Shown here: positions 44,254-54,668 of the stretch, piece after piece
Numbering within the stretch: position 1 is the first letter of the stretch
Layout of the letters: the number at the start of each line of letters is the position of its first letter
Assembly: GCA_964035575.1 (NCBI GenBank)
Contig: OZ037864.1
Coordinates: 62,001-126,000, forward strand
Length of the DNA stretch: 64,000 nt
Direction of reading: 5' to 3'
Origin: Rhynchopus sp. YZ270_cl-10
Taxonomy: Eukaryota; Euglenozoa; Diplonemea; Diplonemida; Diplonemidae
The notes under the pieces: generated by a model
Databases searched by the model: none
What the model was told of the DNA's origin: nothing
Seen by the model: only the letters and a program-made list of their open reading frames with translations
Position numbers and translations under genes: made by a program

Positions 44254-44827
44254 GCCTTGATTATAAAATAGAATCTGACTTCAGGATATGACAAGCGAAT
44301 AAAAAAGGGGTAAAAATAGAACTTTTTCTATCGCGGCGTATCGTTGAATATTGCAAATTTTCCAAAATACCAAAAATGTGCTTGTAAATACTTTTTGAAA
44401 ACCACTGTCCTTAGTCGGTAGTTGCAGAGCTGTTCCACATAACACACACCTGGACAATGCTCAGGGGGAGGGAGATGTGACATTTTTTTGGGGGGGATTT
44501 TTTTTTTTTTTGATTGGGTTGTGCAAGCAAAGTAAGACAATGGGGGTGGATTGGAGAATCGAAGAGTGAAGTTGACAGTGCAAACACCTCTGGGACGCAG
44601 ACACTTGACACTCCGCAAAGAAAAGTATGCACGCGGCGCACAGAAGGGAGAGATGCCCTTGTGCATAAACTAAAGGAGGGGTGAGGGAAACTAAGACAAG
44701 GGGGTGGGGAGAACGATCGTGTGCGTCGGGCACATCGCATGCGCTTCACACGAACTCAAACTGAAGAAGAAGTGATAAAATAACTATTCCCCCAGAAGAC
44801 CATATTTGGATGTTAAAACAACACACT

Positions 44828-46918
44828 TCAGGCCTGCAACCTGGACCCCTTCCTTGCGAGCACAATCAAGGCAACGAACCTGAAGCCAACGAACACCGCA
44901 CACATGATGAGGAAGTAGGTCCACTCGTGGGATGGGGTGATGTCCAGGTTCGACATGAGGGCGTCAACTTGAAGGGAGGCGTTTTCGTACTCGATGGTGC
45001 CTTTCTCGAATGGGATTGTTTTCAGCTCCGCAATGGTCAGCAGGTTGATTCCGTACTTCAACGAGCAAAGGTACTGCGCCCACCGCAAGAAGGTGGGAAT
45101 CTGTGCGTTCTGGATGAAGATTCCTGCGAACAGAATCTGGGGAACAAAGATGAGAGGGGCCATCTGCATTGCGGTCTGCGCGTTCGCAGAAATGCTTCCA
45201 ATCAATAGACTCACGGACGCGGCTACCAACCCCAGCAACGCTGTTGCAAGCACCAAATAGGGGAACACGCCCTGCAGATCCATCAACCAGTATGCCGTGA
45301 GGAAGAGCGCAAGCGACTGTACAATCGCCATCGGCACTTCGACCATCAGCTTCGACACGAAGTAGGGTGTAGCTGAGTACGTCCCGGTTGCATATTCCCT
45401 GAGGAACACAGGACGTTCCAGAGGAAAGCCCAGCAACATAGGCTGCGCCAGACCGAACATCCCTCCAATGGAGATCTGTGCAAGACCTCCGAAGTGTGCT
45501 TGGAGGCCAGGTTGGGTCCAGCCTTTGTCGGGGGAGCCGACATTGCGGAAGACAAGACCGACAATCAGGTTGAGGAAGATGGTCGTTCCAAAACGTGCAA
45601 TGAGTGCTCCTCTGTCGCGGAAGAGGTTCGCCATTTCGCGGGTGCCCAGAGTGTAGAACTGTGTCAAGAAGGAGGACTTGACCTGCAGCGAGAGCGTCGT
45701 CTCTTCGGTGCTAAGCATGTTGCCGGCTGTTGGGGTGACAGAGTATTTGGAGGCGACAGTCAGCCAGTAGTCCGCAAGAAGCTGTTTCGGCTGTGGTGCG
45801 CCGCAGGAGTCTTGGATCAGATCTTCGTCGTCGCCCTGGCTTGCCTCCAATCGGTTGGCATCCGCCAGCCACCTCCCCTCAAGTTGCATGCAGAACATAG
45901 CGTGGTCAGCAGGGTTGTGTCCCCCCTCAATCGGGTAGCCCGCGCCCTCAAAGTGCGAAGGCAGCCCAGCAACCGGGCCGTTGTAAACACCACGCCCGTC
46001 GTTGACAAGAATGACATCCTCAAAGAGCTGGAAGACCTCAGAGGAGGGCTGATGGATGGTTGCGACAACGGTGCGTTTGACGCCGTCGTACTGTCCGTTG
46101 GCAAGCTGCTTGAGAAGGTCGACCACCATCCATGCTGCGTAGCTGTCCAACCCCGAGGTCGGCTCGTCAAGGAAGAGGTACTGCGGGTTTGCGACCAGCT
46201 CAATGCCGATGGCGGTGCGCTTCTTCTCACCCCCTGAGAGCCCTGGGATCATGGCGTTTCCTGTGAAGGTGTCGGCGCATTTCTCAAGACGCAGTTTGCT
46301 GAGCGTGCTGCGGACGAGACGCTCACGTTCATCCGAAGAGAGGGAAGGGTTCCGGAGCTTGGCAGAGAACTGCAGTGCTTCGTACGGTGTTTGTGTGGGG
46401 AAGAGTGCGTCCTCCTGTGTCACGTAGGCAACAGCGCAGCGGAACTCAACAGGGTTGAGTGGCTTGTTGTCAAGCATGATGTTGCCCTCTACAATAACGT
46501 TGTTGATCCCGGTTGCGACACGGCCTGCAAGGAGGTTGAGGAGGGAGGTCTTCCCGGCCCCGCTGGGCCCCATAATGCAGCAGAGACGTCCGTTGTTGAT
46601 GTTGCCTGCGACGCCTTTGAGGATGCGTTTGCGGCCGTTGGGCTTGAGTCTGTCCAGCGGAATGGTCTTCGGCTCGGCACTCCCAATGCGTACCTCTGCA
46701 GTCCCGTCGGGGTTCATCTTCTCGACAAAGGCCTTCTCCCAGTTCTTGGTTGACACCTCACAGAGCACGTTCTGGTGAGTCGCAACAGGCGCCTTCTTAG
46801 CCTTCACGTCATACACAACACCACTCCAGCTCAGACCCAGTCCATCCGGTGGTGGTGTCAAGCTGCGTGTCCTGGACATCAGGAGAGACTTCAATTCCTC
46901 ATTTTTGATGACAGACAT
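44828..46918 (-). CDS. ABCG2: ABCG half-transporter, 696 aa
   Basis: Middle copy of the array, with all catalytic motifs intact: Walker A GPSGAGKT at 117-124 (last residue T, against S in ABCG1), LSGGE signature, YLFLDE Walker B and TIHQPSS H-loop. The start MSVIKNEELKSLL has one extra isoleucine compared with its sisters. The Tudor/SH3-like segment before the NBD is identical to that of ABCG1. The TMD has private changes such as GRWLADANR, GLVAASVSLLIG and FIQNAQIPTF, where ABCG1 and ABCG3 agree with each other. A much longer open frame upstream is repeat-derived and was not used. The upstream stem-loop is at 47241-47292. Confidence 0.95.
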   Translation of the reverse strand: MSVIKNEELKSLLMSRTRSLTPPPDGLGLSWSGVVYDVKAKKAPVATHQNVLCEVSTKNWEKAFVEKMNPDGTAEVRIGSAEPKTIPLDRLKPNGRKRILKGVAGNINNGRLCCIMGPSGAGKTSLLNLLAGRVATGINNVIVEGNIMLDNKPLNPVEFRCAVAYVTQEDALFPTQTPYEALQFSAKLRNPSLSSDERERLVRSTLSKLRLEKCADTFTGNAMIPGLSGGEKKRTAIGIELVANPQYLFLDEPTSGLDSYAAWMVVDLLKQLANGQYDGVKRTVVATIHQPSSEVFQLFEDVILVNDGRGVYNGPVAGLPSHFEGAGYPIEGGHNPADHAMFCMQLEGRWLADANRLEASQGDDEDLIQDSCGAPQPKQLLADYWLTVASKYSVTPTAGNMLSTEETTLSLQVKSSFLTQFYTLGTREMANLFRDRGALIARFGTTIFLNLIVGLVFRNVGSPDKGWTQPGLQAHFGGLAQISIGGMFGLAQPMLLGFPLERPVFLREYATGTYSATPYFVSKLMVEVPMAIVQSLALFLTAYWLMDLQGVFPYLVLATALLGLVAASVSLLIGSISANAQTAMQMAPLIFVPQILFAGIFIQNAQIPTFLRWAQYLCSLKYGINLLTIAELKTIPFEKGTIEYENASLQVDALMSNLDITPSHEWTYFLIMCAVFVGFRFVALIVLARKGSRLQA

Positions 46919-47240
46919 TTTTAGTGTTTTGGTGTTCAACAGAGAGTGGAAGTGGAGTTGAATTGGTAAGGTAGATAGATGGGTAAACTGTGTTGGTGTG
47001 GTAGGGCGACGAAATGGGATTGTGGTTTTGTCAAATGGCGAGATGAAAACAGCTTGGTTCAAAACAATGATTGGTTCTCTCAGTTTTGCTTTGGATTTAT
47101 GTTTCTTTTTGCCGAAAAAGGCACCGGCCAAATGGGAGGGGGGGAAATCCCCAAAGGGAAGGAAGGAGCATATGAGTAAGGAGGAAGTGAGGTCAGCAGG
47201 GGAAAATGAAATCTTTTTTTTTTTGTTGATGTTCAAAATG

Positions 47241-47292
47241 TGTGTGGCAGAGACGAGGTATTGCCATGAGGCAACTCTGGTCTGGCACACAT
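47241..47292. promoter_or_regulatory. Conserved upstream stem-loop, ABCG2 copy
   Basis: Same GTGTGGCAGAGACGAGG core and GGTCTGGCACAC right arm as at ABCG1, 323 bp before the start codon. Confidence 0.5.
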
Positions 47293-47570
47293 TATTTTTT
47301 GTTTTCTCAGATTGAAGGGGGGGAAATCGGTCCGACAAGATTTTCTTTTTTTTTTTGGATCACTTTATTTCTTCTTCTGTTAATAGCCCTAGCAGTTCGT
47401 GTTGCTCTGTATGAGCTAGCCGGTCAAAAAAATGAAAAGTTGAATCCGTAATGAATGCGAGAGTGAAAAACAAAAAATGGCAGGGGAAAAATGCATTTTT
47501 AAAAATTGAACAATGAGCAGAGACCCATAACGCAAAAACGGGGGAGAAATCTCTGCTGTTCAAACTGTGT

Positions 47571-47727
47571 TGGAAAACATGAGCCTGGTCACCAATAGGT
47601 GGGACCCATTTTTCGGCCACGGTTTTTTTCCTCAAAATGCGGGCTTGTAATATTGCAATATTCTATACCTTACTTCATCTTCGGTTACCCCACAAGGGGG
47701 GTGAAGGAAGGTTGTGGGAAAACTCTC
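47571..47727 (-). repeat. Repeat R1 upstream of ABCG2
   Basis: Nearly identical to the ABCG1 copy, ending at AACTCTCTAAAACTCTC. Confidence 0.75.
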
Positions 47728-48111
47728 TAAAACTCTCGGGGAGTTCTGCGGAGCGTGGCATGTAGTAGGTTAGGGGTTGGTACCTAGACAAAGGACAAGA
47801 CAAGAATGGGAGACGGGGAAGGTGTCGTTTCGAACAATAACAATGAAATACTGCATCAGATTAGCAAATTGTTGATCGTACGGAACGTCGCTCCCCCCCC
47901 ATTATAGATCAATGTGTTTCATTGATCCCTTTGAACCAAAAAAAAGACAAATTGGTGAACATGCCTCTCGTGCATGCACATCTTTTCATAAAATGAATGT
48001 TTTTTGGTTAAATGCGGAGTAGGTGAGGAATCGTTCTGATACAGCAAATCCCATTTCGGACAACGAAGTTGATGGTTCACAGTCTGGGACGACAGTGAAA
48101 AAAGAACAAGT

Positions 48112-48150
48112 TTATAAGATGAACCCAAGCCTCTCACGCTTGGTCACCTT
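48112..48150 (+). repeat. H1 stem-loop, unit 3
   Basis: TTATAAGATGAACCCAAGCC then TCTCACGCTTGGTCACCTT. Confidence 0.65.
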
Positions 48151-49991
48151 AGAGAAGAAGGCTTGAAAGATGAATGTTCCTGGCGAAAAATAGTAAGGCA
48201 AAAGTTGTTTTCGTTGCGAAAAAGTATTTCGTTTTCAGAAAAAACTTAAAAAGTATGTGCAATAGAATGAAGTGCGTGCATCATATGTATATAAAAAATA
48301 AACTAAAAATCTCTCTGGCTGAATGTAGGTTAGCAGCGTAGTTAGCACCTGTTTGCTTTGCAGAGTTGCCCGACTTAGACACAACAATAGTTGCCACGTC
48401 TCGGTCTGCAACCTCCACAAAGGGTTCCTGTAAATACTTGGGTTCGAAAGGGGGGGGGTTGGCACCCTCTCTTTGCGCACACCTCAGCATCGTTACTTTT
48501 GTTGAAGTATTTTTGTGTGGAATACGACAACACAAAAAGACAACAACAAAAAGGGACTGAAGCTGCAACACAAAAGAGGGTTTGGAGAACGGGAAGGGGA
48601 ATGGCTTGCGACGCGGAGAGCAGAAGCAGGGGATTGGTCCCCCCCTGCGCACTATCGGGGCAATGGCAAGAACAGAAAAATAGGAAAATGAAGACCCAGA
48701 AAAAGTGCGAACACGAGAAAAAATTGTTGCTGAGTTATAGACAGGAATGTGTCTACTGTTTTTGGAAAGCAGTTGACAGAATAGAATGTGTGTAAAAATA
48801 ACAAAAAAGAAAAACAAAACAAAAAAATCTCTGGTCTGAATGTAAGCAAGTGACGTGGCTAGAATACGTTTTGCAGAGTTGCCCGACTGGGTTTTTTTTT
48901 TTGTCGGCAACCTCCACATAATGGTTTCTGGTTTCGAAAGGGGGAAGGGGCTGGTCCCTCTCTTGGCTTGTACCTCAGTTTTGGTTGAAGTCTTTCCGTG
49001 TGGAACAAGCAAAGACAGCCACAAGGAAACTGAGGCTGCAACAGAGGGAGTAGTTAGTAGGGGCTAGAGAAGAGTAAGAATATGGCCTACTCGATATCGG
49101 GCAAACAGGTGCAGACCTGGGTTCTGATGATCAGAGCAGAGCTGACGCAAAAAGAAAAAACACAATAAAGAAACGTTTGTATGATCCTAAGCCAAGCCTT
49201 TCACGCGCGGTCCACTAAAATAAAGCTTGAAAGTGCCCCTCGCGAACTTTGAAAAAAAAAAGATGAATGTGCCTCGCTGTTCACATCCAAGAAGTGCAGG
49301 GAGTTTTGATAAATGCAGACCGATCTCCAGGAAAGACAGTCTACCATGAGTTGTGGACACGTACAAAGAAAATGAATAGTGATGTGAGCCAAAAATCGTT
49401 AAATTTTTCAACTGCCTTGAAAAATAGAATCTGACTTCAGGATATGACAAGCGAATAAAAAGAGGAGAAAAAAACTATTGTTTTTATCGCGGCGTATCCT
49501 TGAATCTCGCAAACTTTCCAAAAAAAAAATAAAAAAAATGCTTTCAAACACTTCTTGCAGACTGTCCTTAGGCGGTAGGTGCAGAGCTGTTCCACATAAC
49601 ACACACCTGGACAATACTCAGGGGGAGGGAGATGTGACATTTTTTTTTTTTTCCCTTTGGTATTTCTTTTGATTGGATGGGTTGTCCAAGCAAAGTAAGA
49701 CAATGGGGGTGGATTGGAGAATCGAAGAGTGAAGTTGATAGTGCAAACACCTCTGGGACGCAGCACTTGACACTCCGCAAAGAAAAGTATGCACGCGGCG
49801 CACAGAAGGGAGAGATGCCCTTGTGCATAAACTAAAGGAGGGGTGAGGGAAACTAAGACAAGGGGGTGGGGAGAACGATCGTGTGCGTCGGGCACATCGC
49901 ATGCGCTTCACACGAACTCAAACTGAAGAAGAAGTGATAAAATAACTATTCCCCCAGAAGACCATATTTGGATGTTAAAACAACACACACT

Positions 49992-52079
49992 TCAGGCCTG
50001 CAACCTGGACCCCTTCCTTGCGAGCACAATCAAGGCAACGAACCTGAAGCCAACGAACACCGCACACATGATGAGGAAGTAGGTCCACTCGTGGGATGGG
50101 GTGATGTCCAGGTTCGACATGAGGGCGTCAACTTGAAGGGAGGCGTTTTCGTACTCGATGGTGCCTTTCTCGAATGGGATTGTTTTGAACTCCGCAATGG
50201 TCAGCAGGTTGATTCCGTACTTCAACGAGCAGAGGTACTGCGCCCACCGCAAGAAGGAGGGAATCTGCGAGTTCGGGATGAAGATTCCTGCGAACAGAAT
50301 CTGGGGAACAAAGATGAGAGGAGCCATCTGCATTGCGGTCTGCGCGTTCGCAGAAATGCTTCCAATCAATAGCGCCACCGATGCCGACACCAACCCCAGC
50401 AACGCTGTTGCAAGCACCAAATAGGGGAACACGCCCTGCAGATCCATCAACCAGTATGCCGTGAGGAAGAGCGCAAGCGACTGTACAATCGCCATCGGCA
50501 CTTCGACCATCAGCTTCGACACGAAGTAGGGTGTAGCTGAGTACGTCCCGGTTGCATATTCCCTGAGGAACACAGGACGTTCCAGAGGAAAGCCCAGCAA
50601 CATAGGCTGCGCCAGACCGAACATCCCTCCAATGGAGATCTGTGCAAGACCTCCGAAGTGTGCTTGGAGGCCAGGTTGGGTCCAGCCTTTGTCGGTGGAG
50701 CCGACATTGCGGAAGACAAGACCGACAATCAGGTTGAGGAAGATGGTCGTTCCAAAGCGTGCAATGAGTGCTCCTCTGTCGCGGAAGAGGTTCGCCATTT
50801 CGCGGGTGCCCAGTGTGTAGAACTGTGTAAGGAATGAGGCCTTGACCTGCAGCGAGAGCGTCGTCTCTTCGGTACTAAGCATGTTGCCGGCTGTTGGGGT
50901 GACAGAGTATTTGGAGGCGACAGTCAGCCAGTAGTCCGCAAGAAGCTGTTTCGGCTGTGGTGCGCCGCAGTAGTCTTGGATCAGATCTTCGTCGTCGCCC
51001 TGGCTTGCCTCCAATCGGTTGGCATCCGCCAGCCACATCGCCTCAAGTTGCATGCAGAACATAACGTGGTCAGCAGGGTTGTGTCCCCCCTCAATCGGAT
51101 AGCCCGCCTTCTCAAAGTGCGAAGGCAGCCCAGCAACCGGGCCGTTGTAAACACCACGCCCGTCGTTGACAAGAATGACATCCTCAAAGAGCTGGAAGAC
51201 CTCAGAGGAGGGCTGATGGATGGTTGCGACAACGGTGCGTTTGACGCCGTCGTACTGTCCGTTGGCAAGCTGCTTGAGAAGGTCGACCACCATCCATGCT
51301 GCGTAGCTGTCCAACCCCGAGGTCGGCTCGTCAAGGAAGAGGTACTGCGGGTTTGCGACCAGCTCAATGCCGATGGCGGTGCGCTTCTTCTCACCCCCTG
51401 AGAGCCCTGGGATCATGGCGTTTCCTGTGAAGGTGTCGGCGCATTTCTCAAGACGCAGTTTGCTGAGCGTGCTGCGGACGAGACGCTCACGTTCGTCGAC
51501 TGAGAGGGAAGGGTTCCGGAGCTTGGCAGAGAACTGCAGTGCTTCGTACGGTGTTTGTGTGGGGAAGAGTGCGTCCTCCTGTGTCACGTAGGCAACAGCG
51601 CAGCGGAACTCAACAGGGTTGAGTGGCTTCTTGTCAAGCATGATGTTGCCCTCTACAATAACGTTGTTGATCCCGGTTGCGACACGACCTGCAAGGAGGT
51701 TGAGGAGGGAGGTCTTCCCGGCCCCGCTGGGCCCCATAATGCAGCAGAGACGTCCGTTGTTGATGTTGCCTGCGACGCCTTTGAGGATGCGTTTGCGGCC
51801 GTTGGGCTTGAGTCTGTCCAGCGGAATGGTCTTCGGCTTGGCACTCCCAATGCGTACCTCTGCAGTCCCGTCGGGGTTCATCTTCTCGACAAAGGCCTTC
51901 TCCCAGTTCTTGGTTGACACCTCACAGAGCACGTTCTGGTGAGTCGCAACAGGCGCCTTCTTAGCCTTCACGTCATACACAACACCACTCCAGCTCAGAC
52001 CCAGTCCATCCGGTGGTGGTGTCAAGCTGCGTGTCCTGGACATCAGGAGAGACGTCAATTCCTCATTTTTGACAGACAT
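49992..52079 (-). CDS. ABCG3: ABCG half-transporter, 695 aa, mosaic of ABCG1- and ABCG2-like blocks
   Basis: Intact half-transporter starting MSVKNEELTSLL, with Walker A GPSGAGKT (116-123), LSGGE, YLFLDE and the H-loop histidine in the usual places, followed by the ABC2 domain. It alternates between its sisters. The N-terminal NBD (GAGKTSLL, FRCAVAYVTQEDALFPTQ) follows ABCG2. The FEKAGYPIEGGHNPADHV and MWLADANR region follows ABCG1. LFRDRGALIARFGTTIF follows ABCG2, and SASVALLIGS and FIPNSQIPSFLRW follow ABCG1. The C-terminal EKGTIEYENAS is again ABCG2-like. This pattern suggests gene conversion. Private changes are few (KPKTIPL, MLDKKPL). Its upstream stem-loop (52452-52501) is slightly diverged. 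Confidence 0.95.
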   Translation of the reverse strand: MSVKNEELTSLLMSRTRSLTPPPDGLGLSWSGVVYDVKAKKAPVATHQNVLCEVSTKNWEKAFVEKMNPDGTAEVRIGSAKPKTIPLDRLKPNGRKRILKGVAGNINNGRLCCIMGPSGAGKTSLLNLLAGRVATGINNVIVEGNIMLDKKPLNPVEFRCAVAYVTQEDALFPTQTPYEALQFSAKLRNPSLSVDERERLVRSTLSKLRLEKCADTFTGNAMIPGLSGGEKKRTAIGIELVANPQYLFLDEPTSGLDSYAAWMVVDLLKQLANGQYDGVKRTVVATIHQPSSEVFQLFEDVILVNDGRGVYNGPVAGLPSHFEKAGYPIEGGHNPADHVMFCMQLEAMWLADANRLEASQGDDEDLIQDYCGAPQPKQLLADYWLTVASKYSVTPTAGNMLSTEETTLSLQVKASFLTQFYTLGTREMANLFRDRGALIARFGTTIFLNLIVGLVFRNVGSTDKGWTQPGLQAHFGGLAQISIGGMFGLAQPMLLGFPLERPVFLREYATGTYSATPYFVSKLMVEVPMAIVQSLALFLTAYWLMDLQGVFPYLVLATALLGLVSASVALLIGSISANAQTAMQMAPLIFVPQILFAGIFIPNSQIPSFLRWAQYLCSLKYGINLLTIAEFKTIPFEKGTIEYENASLQVDALMSNLDITPSHEWTYFLIMCAVFVGFRFVALIVLARKGSRLQA

Positions 52080-52451
52080 TTTTAGTGTTTTGGTGTTCAA
52101 CAGAGAGTGGAAGTGGAGTTGAATTGGTAAGGTAGATAGATGGGTAAACTGTGTTGGTGTGGTAGGGCGACGAAATGGGATTGGGGTTTTGTCAAATGGC
52201 GAGATGAAAACAGCTTGGTTCAAAACAATGATTGGTTCTCTCAGTTTTGCTTTGGATTTATGTTTCTTTTTGCCGAAAAGGCATTGGCCAAATGGGAGGG
52301 GGAAATCTCCAAGGGAGGGAAGGAGCCTATTAGTAAGGAGGAAGGGAGGTCAGCAGGGGAAAATGATTCTTTTTTTTTTTTTTTGTTGATGTTCAAAATG
52401 TCACCCAAAACAAAGAAGAAAAGAAGGGGCTAGGTGCGGGATTGCTTTCAC

Positions 52452-52501
52452 AGAGTGGCAGAGACGAGGTATTGCCGTGGGGTAACTCTGGTCTGACACA
52501 T
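52452..52501. promoter_or_regulatory. Conserved upstream stem-loop, ABCG3 copy
   Basis: AGAGTGGCAGAGACGAGG with a GTCTGACACA right arm, 373 bp before the start codon. The left arm has lost one TG relative to the sister copies. Confidence 0.45.
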
Positions 52502-52650
52502 TTTATTTTTGTTTTCTCAGATTGAGAGAAAATTCGATCCGTAATGAAGGCGAGAGTGAAAGACAAAAATTGGCAGAACAAAAAATGCATTTTTTTTAAA
52601 AATTGAACAATGAGCAAAGCACCATAACGCAATGGGGGGAAATCTCTGTT

Positions 52651-52825
52651 GTTCAAACTGTGTTGGGAAATATGAGCCCGGCCATTTTATAGGTGGGACC
52701 CATTTTCGGCCAAAAAATTTCCCCACCTCCCACCCCCTCATTGATTTCAATACTATACCTTACTTCACCTTCGGTTGGAGGGTGAAGGAAAGTAGGAAAG
52801 GTTGTGGGAAAACTCTCTAAAACTC
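52651..52825 (-). repeat. Repeat R1 upstream of ABCG3
   Basis: Keeps TTTCAATACTATACCTTACTTC and the CCCATTTTCGGCCAAAA segment. It is more diverged than the copies in units 1 and 2. Confidence 0.7.
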
Positions 52826-53090
52826 TCTCCGGGGGAGAGAAAAATTTAAAAAAAAAACTTTTGAGGAGTTCTTTTTTGTTGGGATTTTCTGCAAAACTCT
52901 CGGGCTCTCAAAGAGTTCAATTCATGAGGATAACCCTCTGACTCCAAAAAGAAAAAAAAGCAAACACGCAAATTGAGAAAGAACGGTACAGTCGGGCAGA
53001 GCCAAGCATCACTTATCAAAACTAATGAAGCAAAGATGCGGATGTGGGATGTGATACCAACACACAATAATGCAAATGACGAAAAGAGAG

Positions 53091-53152
53091 AAGTTGAAAG
53101 TGCAAACGCTTCACCGTGGGCGCAGGCATGTTCCGCAGGTTATCGAACCCAC
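53091..53152 (+). repeat. H3 repeat with TATCGAACC arm
   Basis: AAGTTGAAAGTGCAAACGCT, GGGCGCAGGCATG, then CCGCAGGTTATCGAACCC. Confidence 0.65.
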
Positions 53153-53364
53153 AAACCAATAATATCGACGAGAGAACGGTGTAAGATATACCTTAGCTCA
53201 ACGCACTCAAACAATACAGGAATTGCTATCGGGAAAAAAGAAAAGGGGGTGGATATTAGGCCTAGGAGATTGCGGTTAACGGTACGGCCTGATGCAAGAG
53301 AAAGCCATCTCCCCTGTTTTTCCCATGGGGGTACGCTCCTGGAACTCACCTTGACTCGTCGTCG

Positions 53365-53500
53365 TTGGGGCAGTGCGGAAGGAACACAGAATCCACAGAC
53401 GAAAAACTCGTCGATCACACCAGGCGCATCACCCAGCAAAGCGCCATCCCGTTTATTTTTTCTTAGCAGTTAGTTGTTTTTTGTTGTTTCCCGCACACCT
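53365..53500 (-). pseudogene. Gene fragment related to 34430-34736
   Basis: On the minus strand GALLGDAPGVIDE matches GALLGGADAHGVIDD of the other copy. The A-rich flank (GGAAACAACAAAAAACAAC) is also shared. Beyond VFLPH the reading frames slip relative to each other. The sequence then meets a GTGAGT that could be a splice donor. Confidence 0.35.
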
Positions 53501-53844
53501 TCCGTTGAAAAAATGCAAAATGCTCAAGGATATCAGACACAGAAAAAAAGCACTGAAACAAAACTCATATTTTCTACAAAAAAAAATTACATAAAAATAA
53601 AAGATGTACGTTCCTCTGCAGGGTTTTCTGTTCTAAAAAGGTGGAGGGAAAAAACCTTTTCGGACATCCTAATTGATCTTTTAGTTGCGTTTTAATCAAT
53701 ACCCTCTTTAGAACAGAAAAGTGAACACAGGCCTTTCATCTTACATTTGCAAAGGGGGAGAGGAAGGGTACTATCCTTATCTGACCTTGTTGTTTTGAAC
53801 GACTTTGCTCTTATACACAAATGTCAGCGGAATAGCTTATTTTT

Positions 53845-53894
53845 TGAAAAACTTGGTTGTATTAGTGTAGTCACCCGAGGATGCATGACACTAT
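53845..53894 (+). repeat. H5 repeat
   Basis: GAAAAACTTGGTTGTATTAG then TGTAGTCACCCGAGGATGCA and TGACACTA. Confidence 0.7.
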
Positions 53895-54470
53895 GAGTTT
53901 TTTTTAGAAAATACGGGAAATACGTTACGTTCGAAACGGTAGAGAGCTGACCACACCGTAGAGGGAAACATTCTGAGAACACCAGCCATGTTTATGCTTT
54001 TTTGACACAACATATGTTAGGCGGAGCAATGGGTGTCAAAAAATGAAGTTTTTTTTTGGGAGCTTTTTTCAGTCTAATTCGCAAAAAAAAAAAACAAAAT
54101 AGAAAACAAAAAGACGGAAGGGAAGCTGGAGAGAGGGAGTGTCTCTTTTTTTTGAGTACACTCTCGCGCACATCTTTTTCAACGGTAGCAATCCCTTAAA
54201 TCTTGATTATTATTTTTTTCGTTCATCGTTTTCGCTTTCTAGGTTTCTGTTCCATGATAAAATGTAAATTGGAAGGGCCAAACAGTCATGAAAGGGTGCG
54301 TACATCGACTTTCGACTGCAGAAGAGGTGGAACACTGGAAGATGAATGGGCCTCTTGTCCCGAAGAATACAACCTGAAAAGCTGAAAATGCAAAGTGCCA
54401 AGAGGTTTGCTCACTAACTGCAGGTTCGTCTCTAACAAGGTGGCCGAGCAACGGAGGGGGAAAAAAAAAG

Positions 54471-54538
54471 TGAAGTTGATAGTACAAACGCCTCTGGGAC
54501 GCAGGCACGGACACTCCGCAGGTTATCGAACCCCCGGA
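54471..54538 (+). repeat. H3 repeat, complete
   Basis: GTGAAGTTGATAGTACAAAC, CGCCTCTGGGACGCAGGCAC, then CCGCAGGTTATCGAACCCCC. Confidence 0.7.
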
Positions 54539-54562
54539 ATGTTGCATTTGGGAATTTTTGTT

Positions 54563-54668
54563 TTGTGCGCAAAGTGTGTAATAAATATTCTGTGGTGATA
54601 TTTTTATTACTGCAATACGCTACCACCGACTACCTGGGCAGTGAAGAGGAAACCTCTTCATTTGAGGC
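54563..54668 (+). repeat. Dispersed repeat shared with 36848-36945
   Basis: Both copies carry TTCTGTGGTGATATTTTTAT and end in CCTCTT...GAGGCCAAAAA. The copy in unit 1 is absent from units 2 and 3. Confidence 0.65.

Larger units (their letters stand above)
41874..44820. other. Non-coding part of tandem unit 2, downstream of ABCG2
   Basis: No gene seen. It holds a stem-loop (42098-42136), a first hairpin module (about 42320-42660), a diverged second module (42838-43130), poly-T and poly-A runs at 42862-42888 and 43420-43440, the hAT-like insertion, and an H3-type repeat at 44572-44610. Confidence 0.7.
41741..47760. repeat. Tandem duplication unit 2 (ABCG2)
   Basis: 6,020 bp, starting at the same TGTAGTAGGTTAGG point as unit 1. 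It contains the 777 bp hAT-like insertion that is absent from units 1 and 3. Confidence 0.88.
47761..52828. repeat. Tandem duplication unit 3 (ABCG3)
   Basis: About 5.1 kb. The right end follows the other units up to AACTCTCTAAAACTCTC and then becomes unique. The shared LRR-flank segment is therefore missing on its far side, which fixes the outer breakpoint of the array. Confidence 0.82.

Noticed and set aside
44828-47338. 836-codon version of ABCG2 with extended N-terminus
   Set aside because: The extension covers the upstream stem-loop region and is not open in the sister copies to the same extent; MSVIKNEEL aligns with the other starts.
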